A DNA stretch of 64,000 bases from Vibrio natriegens NBRC 15636 = ATCC 14048 = DSM 759 (GCF_035621455.1 NZ_CP141822.1:2728001-2792000), one strand, 5' to 3'. Shown: positions 48,426 to 58,842, counted from the stretch's first letter. Notes: generated by a model not told the origin, from the sequence alone. Program-made: numbers and translations.

Positions 48426-50210
48426 ATGTCTATGGCAACTATACATGTAAGTGGAACAAGGCTTTCTCCGGGAAAAACTCAGGTTCCTCTCAATCGCAAG
48501 TTTCTCCTCTCTTTGGCAGTACTGTTTGTGCTGGCGATGCACTTTTTTATGCCAAATCCAGGTGGTTCAGGGTTGGCTTTATCCTTCAATGCGACATCTT
48601 GGATAGCGTTTAGCTTTGCGTTAGGGATTGGTTGCTATCAAATTGCCCGTAATCAGGCATTAAGATATTCAAAATTAACTATCGGGTTATTTATCAGTGT
48701 CATCATTATGACCATCCCGATTTTTTACCCAAACGCAAACAGTCACTTAGCTGCGAATAAACTCATTGGCCTGTGGAGTGGTTTACTGTTTTTCGTTGTA
48801 CTTCAGCAATTCCATTTCAGCAATAAGCATCGTCAACGAATCTTGTGGTTTATCGTGTTAGCGGTGGTGATAGAGGCTATTTTCGGTCTGACGCAATATC
48901 TCTACTTAAAACCAGATAATCCTTTCGGATACAACACCGTAGCTAACCGTCCATACGGTATCTTTCAACAACCCAATGTCATGGCTAGCTTTCTAGCAAC
49001 TGGCTTAGTCATTGCCAGTTACTTACTGGCGCGTCAGCCATACAAGTACGATCGTAAGCTCAGTGATGTCTACTTACTTTATGCGGTACCCGTTTTAACG
49101 ATACCTTTGATCGTTGCGCTTGCTTCACGAACAGGTTGGCTGGCTTCTCTGTTTGCGGTCCTTCTGATTATCCCGTACATGTACCGCTACAATACCAAGC
49201 GGCGCTTTACGCATTGGGTGATTTCACTCGCAGCCGGGCTGTTGTTATCAGTAGTGGTCATGCAAATCGCTTTCCCACAAGGTAACGGGTTAGCCGCCGA
49301 GAAAGTCAACATGGAATCGGCTCGCGCTTACACTTTCCCGCAAACGGTAGATATGGTGATTGAGAAACCGTTCACCGGCTATGGTTACGGAAAGTTTGAG
49401 TCGGAGTACATGATTTATACCGCTCGCCAACATTCGTTAAATGAGAAATATCCTGCGGGATTGCCTGCAATGGATCACCCGCACAATGAATTATTGTACT
49501 GGGCCGTAGAAGGTGGGTTACTGCCAATTATCGGTATCTTCTTGGCCATGACATTAGTGCTGCACAGAATCTATCAGGCCAAGCGCGGGACACGTTTAGC
49601 CTTACTGGCATTGTTTATACCCATTGTTCTCCACTCGCAGCTCGAATACCCGTTTTATCACTCGTTAGTGCATTGGGTAATCTTTATCATTTTAATATAT
49701 TGGGTGGATCAGCGAGTTGCGCGTTATCGCCAAGGCGGCTTTACAAAAATCACGAAAAGCTTGCTGCGCATCGTAAGCTTGGCTGTGCCAGCCGTGTTTA
49801 CGTTCTACATGGTGAGTGCCTTACATACCAACTACATACTAACGAAATTTGAAACCACACGTCCGACAAACCCAGATATTCTTAGCCAAGTCAGTAACCC
49901 TGTGGTTTGGAAAGATAGATTCGACTGGGATGTGTACAGCACCTTTCTAACTATCGGGTTACAAACACAAGATCCAAGCTTGATTCAGCCTTACATTGAT
50001 TGGTCACTGAATATCATTAAAGATAAGCCACGCCCGGCCTTCTATAACAATTTGATCCTGGCTTACCAGGGACTAGACGATGGAAGTAAAGCCGAGCAAA
50101 TTCGTGCAGAGGCGCAGTTCTTATTTCCTCGGGTAGATTTCAGTAAAGTGAATTACCAACCACCATCACAAGCTCAATCTGCTTCACCTAAGCTGTCAGA
50201 CGAGCAGTAA
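48426..50210 (+). CDS. pglL: O-oligosaccharyltransferase PglL-type (Wzy_C / O-antigen ligase family)
   Basis: A 594-residue inner-membrane protein with about 11-12 membrane segments and a large periplasmic loop carrying the ligase signature GYGYGKFESEYM followed by MDHPHNELLYWAVEGG. A Wzy_C-type pattern together with a C-terminal soluble domain of about 130 residues (DILSQVSNPVVWKDRFDWDV and so on) is typical of PglL-type enzymes that transfer lipid-linked glycans to serine or threonine of proteins. V. cholerae has a homologous gene beside uvrA. The start ATG has no obvious Shine-Dalgarno sequence; ATG 48432 is an alternative. Acceptor proteins are not known from the sequence. Confidence 0.82.
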   Translation: MSMATIHVSGTRLSPGKTQVPLNRKFLLSLAVLFVLAMHFFMPNPGGSGLALSFNATSWIAFSFALGIGCYQIARNQALRYSKLTIGLFISVIIMTIPIFYPNANSHLAANKLIGLWSGLLFFVVLQQFHFSNKHRQRILWFIVLAVVIEAIFGLTQYLYLKPDNPFGYNTVANRPYGIFQQPNVMASFLATGLVIASYLLARQPYKYDRKLSDVYLLYAVPVLTIPLIVALASRTGWLASLFAVLLIIPYMYRYNTKRRFTHWVISLAAGLLLSVVVMQIAFPQGNGLAAEKVNMESARAYTFPQTVDMVIEKPFTGYGYGKFESEYMIYTARQHSLNEKYPAGLPAMDHPHNELLYWAVEGGLLPIIGIFLAMTLVLHRIYQAKRGTRLALLALFIPIVLHSQLEYPFYHSLVHWVIFIILIYWVDQRVARYRQGGFTKITKSLLRIVSLAVPAVFTFYMVSALHTNYILTKFETTRPTNPDILSQVSNPVVWKDRFDWDVYSTFLTIGLQTQDPSLIQPYIDWSLNIIKDKPRPAFYNNLILAYQGLDDGSKAEQIRAEAQFLFPRVDFSKVNYQPPSQAQSASPKLSDEQ

Positions 50211-50218
50211 ATAAACGA

Positions 50219-50247
50219 AAAAAGCGAAGGATAACCTTCGCTTTTTT
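50219..50247. terminator. Bidirectional terminator between pglL and aminotransferase gene
   Basis: 12-bp stem AAAAAGCGAAGG / CCTTCGCTTTTT with loop ATAA, an A-run on the left and a T-run on the right; it lies between convergent genes. Confidence 0.87.
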
Positions 50248-50260
50248 ACTTTAGGTGTCA

Positions 50261-51382
50261 CTACTCTGTCAGCGACTCTTCCAGCGCTTTCAAACATAGC
50301 GCGACGTTTTCTGGACGAGCTGCGTAGCCCATCAAGCCGATACGCCACGCTTTGCCTGCCAAGGCACCCAAACCTGCACCAATTTCCAGATTATAGGTTT
50401 CCAGCAAGTGAGCTCGAACCTTCGCTTCATCAATACCTTCCGGTACATAAATAGCATTTAATTGAGGTAGGCGATGCGCTTCTTCAACAACAAACTCAAA
50501 ACCGAGCTTTTGTAGACCTTCTTTTAGTTTTTCATGCATCAATTGGTGACGAGCCCAAGCATTTTCCAAACCTTCATTTTGCAGAACCAATAACGCTTCA
50601 TGCAAAGCATACAGGCTATTCACTGGTGCTGTATGATGGTAGCTGCGCTTACCCTCTCCACTCCAGTAACCAAGCACTAAGCTTTGATCAAGGAACCAGC
50701 TTTGTACTGGTGTTGTTCTCGATTGAATCTTATCAATGGCAGCCTGGGAGAATGTCAACGGAGACAAGCCAGGTACGCACGACAAACATTTTTGGCTACC
50801 TGAGTACACTGCATCCAGTTGCCATTCATCTACTTTTAACGGTACCCCACCTAATGACGTAACTGCGTCGACAATAGAGAGCGCATTGTGTTGCTTGGCT
50901 AACTTACCCAAAGCTTGAGCGTCGCTGACCGCACCTGTCGATGTTTCCGCGTGAACAAATGCTAAAATTTTTGTGTCAGGATGCTGCTGCAGTGCTTGTT
51001 CGACTTTATCGACAGAGACTGGCGCGCCCCACTCGTCATCAACCAAGACAACTTCACCACCAGCACGAACAACGTTTTCACGCATGCGCTCACCAAAAAC
51101 ACCATTTCGGCATACGATAACTTTGTCACCTTTCTCGATAAGGTTAACAAAACATGCCTCCATACCCGCACTACCTGGAGCAGAAACGGCAATAGTAAAG
51201 TCGTTTTCTGTCTGGAACGCGTACTTTAGCAATTGTTTCAGCTCATCCATCATTGCGATAAACAGAGGGTCCAAGTGACCAACCGTTGGGCGGCTAAGCG
51301 CTTGCAGCACTTGCGGATAGATATCTGAAGGACCTGGTCCCATTAGGGTACGGTGAGGGGGAATAAAGCTTTGGATCGGCAT
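50261..51382 (-). CDS. Class V aminotransferase (alanine/serine-glyoxylate type)
   Basis: A 373-residue PLP-dependent class V aminotransferase resembling alanine-glyoxylate and serine-glyoxylate aminotransferases and AEP/phosphoserine-type relatives. The cofactor lysine sits in YSGSQKCLSCVPGLSP, with the acidic partner in SIVDAVTSLGG. The family prefers glyoxylate or pyruvate as amino acceptor; the substrate here is unresolved. I chose ATG 51382, with AAGGAG 5 bases upstream; an earlier in-frame start would add 14 residues. It is divergent from the lysC leader. Confidence 0.83.
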   Translation of the reverse strand: MPIQSFIPPHRTLMGPGPSDIYPQVLQALSRPTVGHLDPLFIAMMDELKQLLKYAFQTENDFTIAVSAPGSAGMEACFVNLIEKGDKVIVCRNGVFGERMRENVVRAGGEVVLVDDEWGAPVSVDKVEQALQQHPDTKILAFVHAETSTGAVSDAQALGKLAKQHNALSIVDAVTSLGGVPLKVDEWQLDAVYSGSQKCLSCVPGLSPLTFSQAAIDKIQSRTTPVQSWFLDQSLVLGYWSGEGKRSYHHTAPVNSLYALHEALLVLQNEGLENAWARHQLMHEKLKEGLQKLGFEFVVEEAHRLPQLNAIYVPEGIDEAKVRAHLLETYNLEIGAGLGALAGKAWRIGLMGYAARPENVALCLKALEESLTE

Positions 51383-51613
51383 GTGAGCTCCTTGTTTGAC
51401 GTTACTTAACCCGAGCGCGGACAATAGTTTTTAGAATTTTGAATAAGTCTCGGGCATCAAAGAACTCACACTAATGGATTTTATAGTGCTCGGCAATTAG
51501 CCGTAGGTATTGAGTTCAAACCACTGTCACAATTTCACTAATAAAAAATCTTGGAATAGTTGAAATATTCATTGACTTTGTGACGCCAAAACCGTTCAAT
51601 GTTTGAGCTTTAT

Positions 51614-51792
51614 GTGGAAGAGGAGCACTACCCAGGTAGATAATTTGTGGAACCGCAATTCCAATACGAATTATTCAGGGGGAGTAGTGCCGAGGTAAGT
51701 CAAATTTGCAGGGTTTGACTTGTCGGTTGACGTGGGTTGAGTCCCATCAACTGTCATCAGCATTGTCTGATGAAGAGCTTCTGAGGGTACAT
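51614..51792 (+). promoter_or_regulatory. Lysine riboswitch (L-box) of lysC
   Basis: The leader of lysC contains the conserved L-box elements in order: GAAGAGGAGC at the P1/P2 start, GGGGGAGTAGTGCCGAGG in the core, the arms TGTCGGTTGACGTGG and AGTCCCATCAACTGTC, and the closing GAGCTTCTGAGGG. P1 forms from GGAAG and CTTCT. Five helices around the core can be drawn. It lies about 100 bp before the lysC start codon. Confidence 0.9.
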
Positions 51793-51825
51793 ATTTCAAA
51801 TATCACTCTAAATACCTCTCTTTTT
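51783..51825 (+). terminator. Candidate expression-platform terminator of the lysine riboswitch
   Basis: GAGGGTA can pair with TACC(T)CTC about 27 bases later, with an inner ATATTT/AAATAT hairpin, and the stem is followed by TTTTT. A lysine-bound riboswitch could favour this terminator. The start of the stem overlaps the aptamer's 3' end, which fits mutually exclusive pairing. Confidence 0.6.
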
Positions 51826-51887
51826 GCTCTGTTCCTTTCCTCACTAAATATCGGATATATTAGTTTAAGAAGTCGTGGGAGAACTCA

Positions 51888-53240
51888 GTGAGCGCATTTA
51901 ACGTAGCAAAATTCGGTGGAACCAGTGTTGCCAATTTCGAGGCAATGAGCCGTTGTGCCGCCATTATTGAAAACAATCCAAATACTCGCCTTGTCGTTAG
52001 CAGCGCTTGCTCTGGTGTAACGAACCTATTGGTAGAACTGGCCAATGGTGTTCAGGATCAGGAACAGCGTGCCGAGTTGCTACGTAAGCTAGCAGAAATT
52101 CATGATGACATCCTTAGTCAACTAAGAGATGCAGCAGAAGCAAGTGCAGAGGTTTACGCAATCCTTGATACGGTAACCAGCCTTGCAGAAGCAGCTTCTA
52201 TCCAAGCTAGCTCTAAACTGACAGACCATTTAGTTGCGTGTGGTGAGTTAATGTCGACGCACATTTTGGCTCAACTGATGAGAGAGCGTGGTATCAATGC
52301 GGTGCGTTTTGATATTCGTGATGTGCTAAGAACCGACGATAACTTCGGACGTGCTGAGCCAAATGTCGAAGCGATTTCTCAGCTAGCTCAAGAGAAGTTA
52401 GTCCCTCTATGTCAGGAGTCAGTAGTCATTACTCAAGGCTTCATCGGCTCAGACGAAGAAGGCAATACAACCACATTAGGTCGTGGTGGCAGTGACTACA
52501 GTGCCGCACTCATTGCTGAAGGCGTTAAAGCTTCTGGCTTAGAAATCTGGACTGATGTTCCGGGCATCTACACAACAGACCCACGTATTGCGCCAAAAGC
52601 GTCTCCTATTCCAGAGATCAGCTTTAGCGAAGCGTCAGAAATGGCAAACTTCGGTGCTAAGATCCTCCACCCTTCTACACTCGTTCCTGCTTTGCGCCAC
52701 GACATTCCAGTGTTTGTTGGCTCTTCTAAAGATCCAGAAGCAGGTGGCACATGGATTCGTCACCAAGTAGAAAGCTCGCCGCTATACCGAGCTCTTGCAT
52801 TGCGTTGCAACCAAACCATGGTCACTCTACGTAGTGCAAGCATGTTCCATGCATACGGCTTCCTGGCTAAAGTGTTCGAGATTCTGGCTAAACACAAAAT
52901 TTCAGTGGACCTGATTACCACTTCAGAAATCAGTGTTTCGTTAACTCTAGACCAAACAGACACCTCTGGTGGTGCACCACAACTACCTCAAGCCGTAAGA
53001 GAAGAGCTAGAAGAATTGTGTAAAGTGGAAGTAGAGCACGACCTATGCTTGGTGGCTCTTATCGGAAACAACATGAGCGGTAGCAAAGGATACGCCAAAC
53101 AAGTATTCGGTACATTAGAAGACTTTAACCTGCGTATGATTTGCTACGGTGCGAGCCCGCATAACTTGTGCTTCCTACTGCACAAGTCAGAATCGCAACA
53201 GGCGATTCAAAAACTGCATGCTGAGCTATTTGAAAAATAA
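51888..53240 (+). CDS. lysC: Lysine-sensitive aspartate kinase III
   Basis: A 450-residue aspartokinase with the kinase domain (KFGGTSVANFEAM at the N-terminus; GFIGSDEEGNTTTLGRGGSDYSA) and two C-terminal ACT-type regions. Monofunctional size without a homoserine dehydrogenase domain, plus the lysine riboswitch upstream, indicates LysC. It catalyses the first step from aspartate to lysine, threonine and methionine. The start is GTG with GGGAG 7 bases upstream. Confidence 0.95.
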   Translation: MSAFNVAKFGGTSVANFEAMSRCAAIIENNPNTRLVVSSACSGVTNLLVELANGVQDQEQRAELLRKLAEIHDDILSQLRDAAEASAEVYAILDTVTSLAEAASIQASSKLTDHLVACGELMSTHILAQLMRERGINAVRFDIRDVLRTDDNFGRAEPNVEAISQLAQEKLVPLCQESVVITQGFIGSDEEGNTTTLGRGGSDYSAALIAEGVKASGLEIWTDVPGIYTTDPRIAPKASPIPEISFSEASEMANFGAKILHPSTLVPALRHDIPVFVGSSKDPEAGGTWIRHQVESSPLYRALALRCNQTMVTLRSASMFHAYGFLAKVFEILAKHKISVDLITTSEISVSLTLDQTDTSGGAPQLPQAVREELEELCKVEVEHDLCLVALIGNNMSGSKGYAKQVFGTLEDFNLRMICYGASPHNLCFLLHKSESQQAIQKLHAELFEK

Positions 53241-53263
53241 ACGCTGTTCATCTCACAATATAA

Positions 53264-53289
53264 AAAGGGCTGCCTGATGGCAGCCCTTT
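53264..53289. terminator. Terminator between lysC and metH
   Basis: 11-bp stem AAAGGGCTGCC / GGCAGCCCTTT with loop TGAT, with A-rich flank upstream and T-rich flank downstream; convergent genes. Confidence 0.83.
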
Positions 53290-53303
53290 CTCTTTCCGTT
53301 GGA

Positions 53304-56300
53304 TTAGCCGTTAATATTCGGACCTAACCATTTTTCTGCTTCAAGCCTGTCCCAACCTTTACGTTCAGCATAGCTTTCTAACTGATCTTCCTGGATCTGC
53401 GCGATCGCAAAGTAGCGAGAATCCGGATGAGAGAAGTACCAACCAGACACTGAGGCACCAGGGTACATGGCATAGCTAGACGTCAAAGACATACCGATAT
53501 TCTCTTCTACGTTCAAAAGATCCCATAGCGGTCCTTTTTCCGTATGCTCTGGACATGCTGGGTAGCCAGGCGCAGGTCGAATACCTTGGTATTTTTCACG
53601 GATTAGCTCATCGTTAGATAAATTCTCATCTTCAGCATAACCCCAGATTTCTTTACGAACACGCTCATGCAGGTATTCAGCAAAAGCTTCTGCCAGACGA
53701 TCGGCCACCGCTTGGATCATAATGGCATTATAATCATCGCCCTTAGCCTTATACTCATCCGCCAGTTCACGCTCACCAATACCACCAGTGACCGCAAACG
53801 CACCAATCCAGTCGTGCTTACCCGAGTCTTTTGGTGCGACATAATCCGACAAGCAGTAGTTAAAGCCTTTTGGTTTCTCAGTTTGCTGTCGAAGGTTACA
53901 CAGGACTTTCGCGACTTCTGTACGCGATTCATCAGTGTACACTTCAATATCGTCACCCACACTCGCGGCAGGGAACAAGCCACACATGCCTCGCGCCTGC
54001 ATCAGGCCTTCGCTTTCAACGCGATCAAGTAGCTCATTCGCATCATGGAACAAACGCTTCGCTTCTTCACCCACTTCTTCGTGATCGAAAATGGTCGGGT
54101 ATTTTCCAACCAAAGACCAGGTCATAAAGAACGGGGTCCAGTCGATGTACTTACGTAAGGTCGCAACATCAAAATCGTCAAAAATATGAATGCCCGACTG
54201 CTTTGGTGCTGGAGGTGTATACGCCTCCCAGTCAATTGCCACTTTGTTTGCGCGAGCGTCTTCCAGAGTAACTGGCTTGGTTCGTGGCTTTTTACGGTTG
54301 TGTTGATCACGAACACGCTCGTAATCGGCATTTAATTTTTCGACGAAATCAGGACGACGTTCATCAGACAATAGTGACGTACAAACACCTACGGCACGTG
54401 AAGCATTGTTGACGTAAACGACCGGATGTTTGTAGTTCTGTTCAATTTTAACCGCAGTATGCGCTTTCGACGTTGTCGCGCCACCAATCAGCAATGGCAG
54501 ATCAAAGTCAAGACGCTCCATCTCTTTAGCTACATGAACCATCTCATCTAATGACGGCGTAATCAGACCCGACAGACCAATAATATCGACGTTCTCTTCT
54601 TTGGCGACTTTTAGGATCTTTTCACATGGCACCATAACGCCAAGGTCGATGATCTCGTAGTTATTACATTGCAGTACAACACCAACGATATTTTTACCGA
54701 TATCGTGTACATCGCCTTTTACCGTCGCTAGTAAGATCTTACCGTTGGTCTGACCGACCTGCTTTTCCGCGTCGATAAATGGTTCTAAATGAGCCACCGC
54801 CTGTTTCATTACGCGCGCTGATTTTACTACCTGAGGAAGGAACATCTTACCTTCACCAAACAAGTCACCGACGACGTTCATACCATCCATCAATGGGCCT
54901 TCGATGACCTCTAATGGTTTAGAAGCGTTAACACGAGCTTCTTCAGTGTCTTCAACGATAAACTCGGTAATGCCTTTAACTAGAGCATGTTCTAAACGCT
55001 TTTCGACTGGCCAAGTTCTCCACTCCAGTGCAGAGGCATCTTCCTCTTTACCCACACCTTTATCGGCGTATTCTGAAGCGATATCCAAAAGCCTTTCGGT
55101 AGCATCGTTACGACGGTTAAGCACGACGTCTTCTACCGCTTCGCGCAGCTTTTCAGGCACGTTATCGTAGATCTCCAGCTGACCAGCGTTAACGATACCC
55201 ATATCCATACCGTTTTTGAAACAGTGGTAAAGGAACACGGCATGAATCGCTTCACGAACGTAGTTATTGCCACGGAAAGAGAACGATACGTTAGACACAC
55301 CACCAGATATCATCGCATGTGGCAGGTCACGTTTGATGTCGCCAACAGCTTCGATAAAATCGACAGCGTAGTTGTTGTGCTCATCGATACCTGTTGCAAC
55401 CGCAAAAATATTTGGGTCAAAGATAATATCTTCTGGTGGGAAGCCAACTTCATCAACCAAGATACGGTAAGCATTGGTACAAATTTCAATTTTGCGCTCA
55501 CGGGTATCTGCTTGTCCGGCTTCGTCGAATGCCATCACGATAACAGCAGCGCCATAGCGGCGAATCAGTTTCGCCTGCTCGACAAACTTTTCTTTACCTT
55601 CTTTTAGAGAAATCGAGTTCACGATGCCTTTACCCTGAATACATTTCAGGCCGGCTTCGATGACTTCCCACTTTGAAGAGTCAACCATGATAGGCACTTT
55701 GGAGATTTCAGGCTCAGAAGCACAAAGGTTCAGGAAGCGAACCATACATGCTTCTGCATCCAGCATACCTTCATCCATGTTGATATCGATGATTTGCGCG
55801 CCGTTTTCGACTTGCTGACGAGCAACATCGAGCGCTTCATCATATAACTCTTCTTTGATTAAGCGCTTAAAGCGAGCTGAACCCGTTACGTTAGTACGTT
55901 CACCAACGTTAATAAACAAGGATTCTTTCTCGATGGTCAGGGGCTCTAGGCCAGATAAACGGCATGCAACCTGAAGCTCTGGTAACTGACGAGGAGTAAC
56001 CTGATTAACCGCTTCTGCCATTTGGCGGATATGTTCAGGCGTTGTACCACAACAGCCGCCAATCAAGTTCAAGAATCCACTTTCGGCCCACTCTTTAACA
56101 TGCTTCGCCATATCTTCAGGAGACAAGTCATATTCGCCGAATGCATTTGGCAACCCGGCATTAGGGTGAGCAGACACGAAAGATTCAGAAATACGTGAAA
56201 GTTCTTCGACATATGGGCGCAGTTCATCAGGGCCAAGCGCACAGTTTAAGCCAAATGAGATAGGCCTCACGTGGCGTAATGAATTGTAAAAGGCTTCCGT

Positions 56301-56984
56301 CGTTTGACCTGATAAGGTTCGGCCAGAGGCATCGGTAATAGTGCCAGAAATCATCACAGGAAGCTCGATACCAAGCTCTTCAAATACTGAATCCACAGCG
56401 AATGCACACGCTTTAGCATTCAAGGTATCAAATATTGTTTCGATAAGAATTAAGTCTGAACCACCCTTGATTAAGGCTCGAGTAGATTCAGAGTAAGCTT
56501 CGACCAACTCATCAAAACTCACATTGCGGTAACCAGGATCGTTTACATCCGGAGAGATAGAACACGTGCGGTTTGTTGGGCCTAGAACACCTGCTACATA
56601 GCGCGGTTTTTCCGGTGTCTTAGCCGTCCATTCATCCGCCACCTCACGAGCTAACTTCGCAGCTGCAAAGTTGATCTCCTCACTTAGGCTTTCCATATCG
56701 TAGTCAGCCATAGCGATAGTAGTCGCATTAAAGGTGTTGGTTTCTAAAATATCAGCACCAGCTTCGAGGTAAGCGCTGTGTATTTCTTTGATCAATTGAG
56801 GCTGACTAAGTACCAACAAGTCGTTGTTACCCTTTAGATCACTGTGCCAGTCCGCAAAGCGTTCTCCTCGATAATCGTGCTCTTCAAGTTTGTATCCCTG
56901 AATCATGGTGCCCATACCACCATCAATCAAAAGAATACGTTGCTTCAATTGAGCTTCAATCTGTTGTCTTACATTAGTTCCCAC
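53304..56984 (-). CDS. metH: Cobalamin-dependent methionine synthase
   Basis: A 1226-residue protein with the full MetH module order: homocysteine-binding barrel (zinc cysteines in the [10 protein letters not shown] region), methyltetrahydrofolate barrel ([16 protein letters not shown]), cobalamin-binding domain ([10 protein letters not shown] with the axial histidine) and the AdoMet reactivation domain near the C-terminus ([12 protein letters not shown]). It methylates homocysteine to methionine. The start is GTG with GAGG 7 bases upstream. MetJ-type operators lie upstream at 57035-57050. Confidence 0.97.
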   Translation of the reverse strand: MGTNVRQQIEAQLKQRILLIDGGMGTMIQGYKLEEHDYRGERFADWHSDLKGNNDLLVLSQPQLIKEIHSAYLEAGADILETNTFNATTIAMADYDMESLSEEINFAAAKLAREVADEWTAKTPEKPRYVAGVLGPTNRTCSISPDVNDPGYRNVSFDELVEAYSESTRALIKGGSDLILIETIFDTLNAKACAFAVDSVFEELGIELPVMISGTITDASGRTLSGQTTEAFYNSLRHVRPISFGLNCALGPDELRPYVEELSRISESFVSAHPNAGLPNAFGEYDLSPEDMAKHVKEWAESGFLNLIGGCCGTTPEHIRQMAEAVNQVTPRQLPELQVACRLSGLEPLTIEKESLFINVGERTNVTGSARFKRLIKEELYDEALDVARQQVENGAQIIDINMDEGMLDAEACMVRFLNLCASEPEISKVPIMVDSSKWEVIEAGLKCIQGKGIVNSISLKEGKEKFVEQAKLIRRYGAAVIVMAFDEAGQADTRERKIEICTNAYRILVDEVGFPPEDIIFDPNIFAVATGIDEHNNYAVDFIEAVGDIKRDLPHAMISGGVSNVSFSFRGNNYVREAIHAVFLYHCFKNGMDMGIVNAGQLEIYDNVPEKLREAVEDVVLNRRNDATERLLDIASEYADKGVGKEEDASALEWRTWPVEKRLEHALVKGITEFIVEDTEEARVNASKPLEVIEGPLMDGMNVVGDLFGEGKMFLPQVVKSARVMKQAVAHLEPFIDAEKQVGQTNGKILLATVKGDVHDIGKNIVGVVLQCNNYEIIDLGVMVPCEKILKVAKEENVDIIGLSGLITPSLDEMVHVAKEMERLDFDLPLLIGGATTSKAHTAVKIEQNYKHPVVYVNNASRAVGVCTSLLSDERRPDFVEKLNADYERVRDQHNRKKPRTKPVTLEDARANKVAIDWEAYTPPAPKQSGIHIFDDFDVATLRKYIDWTPFFMTWSLVGKYPTIFDHEEVGEEAKRLFHDANELLDRVESEGLMQARGMCGLFPAASVGDDIEVYTDESRTEVAKVLCNLRQQTEKPKGFNYCLSDYVAPKDSGKHDWIGAFAVTGGIGERELADEYKAKGDDYNAIMIQAVADRLAEAFAEYLHERVRKEIWGYAEDENLSNDELIREKYQGIRPAPGYPACPEHTEKGPLWDLLNVEENIGMSLTSSYAMYPGASVSGWYFSHPDSRYFAIAQIQEDQLESYAERKGWDRLEAEKWLGPNING

Positions 56985-57034
56985 AGTACAGCCTCATTCC
57001 TTTCGTTATGCTGTCATCCTATCACACAAACTTC

Positions 57035-57050
57035 AGGAGTCTAGACGTCT
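57035..57050. promoter_or_regulatory. MetJ operator (tandem met boxes) upstream of metH
   Basis: Two adjacent 8-mers, AGGAGTCT (6 of 8 matches) and AGACGTCT (perfect), match the MetJ repressor repeat AGACGTCT. They lie 51-66 bp before the metH start, in the presumed promoter. Confidence 0.75.
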
Positions 57051-57176
57051 AAATGCAGATTTCATGATTATTTTATCGACCTCTTCTCTTATCAAATAAT
57101 CACGAAAAAATGTTTGCTATTTAAGCAGCATCAGCCGAGAATTCCATTCATAAAATGTTACAAACAGAGTGTTCTA

Positions 57177-58535
57177 ATGTCGGTCTATCATACTTTATGT
57201 TTTCTCTCCGCTGCTGCGATGCTAATAGCCTTTGTAAACAGCAAAATAGGAAAGATGCAAACCACCATCGCCATTACCGCAGGTTCAATGGTACTTTCTC
57301 TCCTCATCCTAATTGCTGGTCAAAATAACTGGTTCCATCTCACAGAGATAGCGACAGAAACAGTAACCAGAATCAACTTCGAAGACTTCTTGCTCAAAGG
57401 TATCCTTGGATTTTTGCTATTTGCAGGCGGCTTAGGTATTAAACTACCTAACCTGAAAGATCAGAAGTGGGAGATCACAGTATTAGCACTCGCAGCCACT
57501 CTGTTTTCGACATTCTTCATCGGTTTTGCTCTATACGGAATCTGCTTACTGATCGGAATTAAGTTTGACTTAATTTACTGCCTACTATTCGGTTCATTGA
57601 TCTCCCCAACTGACCCGATAGCCGTTCTCGCCATTGTGAAAAAATTAGATGCTCCAAAACGCATCTCGACACAAATTGAAGGTGAGTCATTGTTCAATGA
57701 CGGCTTCGGTCTGGTTATTTTTGTCACCTTATTTACCATCGCATTTGGCACTGAAGCACCTACCGTAGGCAGCGTCACTATGCTCTTTATCCAGGAAGCG
57801 ATTGGGGGGATCTTTTATGGTTTCCTACTTGGCTTGCTGTTCCACTACTTAATTAGTGCGACCAATGACCACTCAATGGAGTTGCTACTTACTATTGGTG
57901 TGCCAACTGCAGGCTATGCTTTCGCAGAATACCTTCACGTTTCAGGCCCATTAGCGATGGTTGTCTCTGGGATTATGATTGGCAACTGGACACGCTTTAT
58001 CGGCTTCTCTAAAGAGAGTGAAGACCACCTCGACCACTTCTGGGAATTAGTCGATGAGTTTCTAAATGGCGTTCTGTTCCTTTTAATCGGTATGTCGATG
58101 CTGCTGTTCAAATTCCACCAAGAAGACTGGATCATGATGGCTATTGCTGTGCCTCTAGTACTAGCATCGCGTTACCTTAGTGTATTTTTCTCATACATTG
58201 GCTTTAAGCGATACAGAACATATAACCGTTGGTCAGTAAAAATCCTGACCTGGGGTGGCCTGCGTGGCGGTTTAGCGCTTGCAATGGCACTTTCTATCCC
58301 TTCAGGAATATGGGTCGTACAAGACAAGTTGATCGACGTAAAAGAGATCATCCTGGTAATGACTTACGCCGTTGTTGTGTTCTCTATTTTGATTCAAGGC
58401 TCAACCATTACACCAATGATTGAAAAAGCCAAAGAAGAAGAAAAGAAGATGGAGGAAGAGCGTAACGCTTTAGCCGCCTCCGAAACCAAAGAGCATAGCG
58501 TAGTGCAAGAGCCGAAAGAGCAGCTTGAATCTTAG
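57177..58535 (+). CDS. NhaP-type Na+/H+ (cation/proton) antiporter
   Basis: A 452-residue CPA1-family antiporter with about 12 membrane segments. Visible signatures are the ion-site block FGSLISPTDPIAVLAIVKKL, EGESLFNDGFGLVIFV, and the C-terminal WGGLRGGLALAMAL. A charged, glutamate/lysine-rich cytoplasmic tail follows (about 425-452). I chose ATG 57177; the upstream TTG at 57114 would add 21 residues that are not typical. It is divergent from metH and probably shares the upstream region. Confidence 0.9.
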   Translation: MSVYHTLCFLSAAAMLIAFVNSKIGKMQTTIAITAGSMVLSLLILIAGQNNWFHLTEIATETVTRINFEDFLLKGILGFLLFAGGLGIKLPNLKDQKWEITVLALAATLFSTFFIGFALYGICLLIGIKFDLIYCLLFGSLISPTDPIAVLAIVKKLDAPKRISTQIEGESLFNDGFGLVIFVTLFTIAFGTEAPTVGSVTMLFIQEAIGGIFYGFLLGLLFHYLISATNDHSMELLLTIGVPTAGYAFAEYLHVSGPLAMVVSGIMIGNWTRFIGFSKESEDHLDHFWELVDEFLNGVLFLLIGMSMLLFKFHQEDWIMMAIAVPLVLASRYLSVFFSYIGFKRYRTYNRWSVKILTWGGLRGGLALAMALSIPSGIWVVQDKLIDVKEIILVMTYAVVVFSILIQGSTITPMIEKAKEEEKKMEEERNALAASETKEHSVVQEPKEQLES

Positions 58536-58549
58536 AGTCTTACATCACT

Positions 58550-58577
58550 AAAAAGCAGCCATATGGCTGCTTTTTTT
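58550..58577 (+). terminator. Intrinsic terminator of the antiporter gene
   Basis: Palindrome AAAAGCAGCCAT/ATGGCTGCTTTT with a T-run. Confidence 0.83.
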
Positions 58578-58621
58578 ATAAAGGGATATTCACCACAAAC
58601 TCTTAAACATCATTCACCTAA

Positions 58622-58774
58622 AACCGCACTCAGCAACATTTATATTCACCAGAACTAAACCCAATAGAACACGCTCCCTTTCCTTATTCCCTTAAACGAA
58701 TGCCATGCTTTATACAGAAAAAGTCTGCTCATCATGTGGGGGAGAGGCTACGGGCAAGCCTCCTGCCGGACTAA
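58622..58774 (+). pseudogene. Remnant of an IS630-family transposase
   Basis: The plus strand at 58643-58672 encodes YSPELNPIEH, the catalytic-region signature of IS630-family transposases, in a short open frame of about 50 codons with no start and little further family similarity. It is oriented opposite to the nearby complete IS and lies outside its ends, so it is a separate scrap. Confidence 0.55.
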
Positions 58775-58810
58775 TTAGTTGAAGACCAACTTAACTCAGC
58801 ACAAATCAAA

Positions 58811-58837
58811 AGACCCTAGCATTACTGCAAGGGTCTA
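58811..58837 (-). terminator. Leftward intrinsic terminator, outside the IS
   Basis: AGACCCT/AGGGTCT with inner GCA/TGC and loop TTAC; on the minus strand it is followed by TTTTG. It may be the original end of the rRNA operon transcript, now displaced by the IS. Confidence 0.7.
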
Positions 58838-58842
58838 GAATA

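Larger units (their letters stand above)
58578..58842. other. Intergenic DNA between the antiporter terminator and the IS
   Basis: 265 bp holding a transposase scrap (58622-58774) and a hairpin terminator reading leftward (58811-58837). Nothing else is recognisable. Confidence 0.5.

Noticed and set aside
58622..58774. Small protein gene of about 50 codons
   Set aside because: No start codon context; the only recognisable part is a transposase motif, so it is treated as a remnant.
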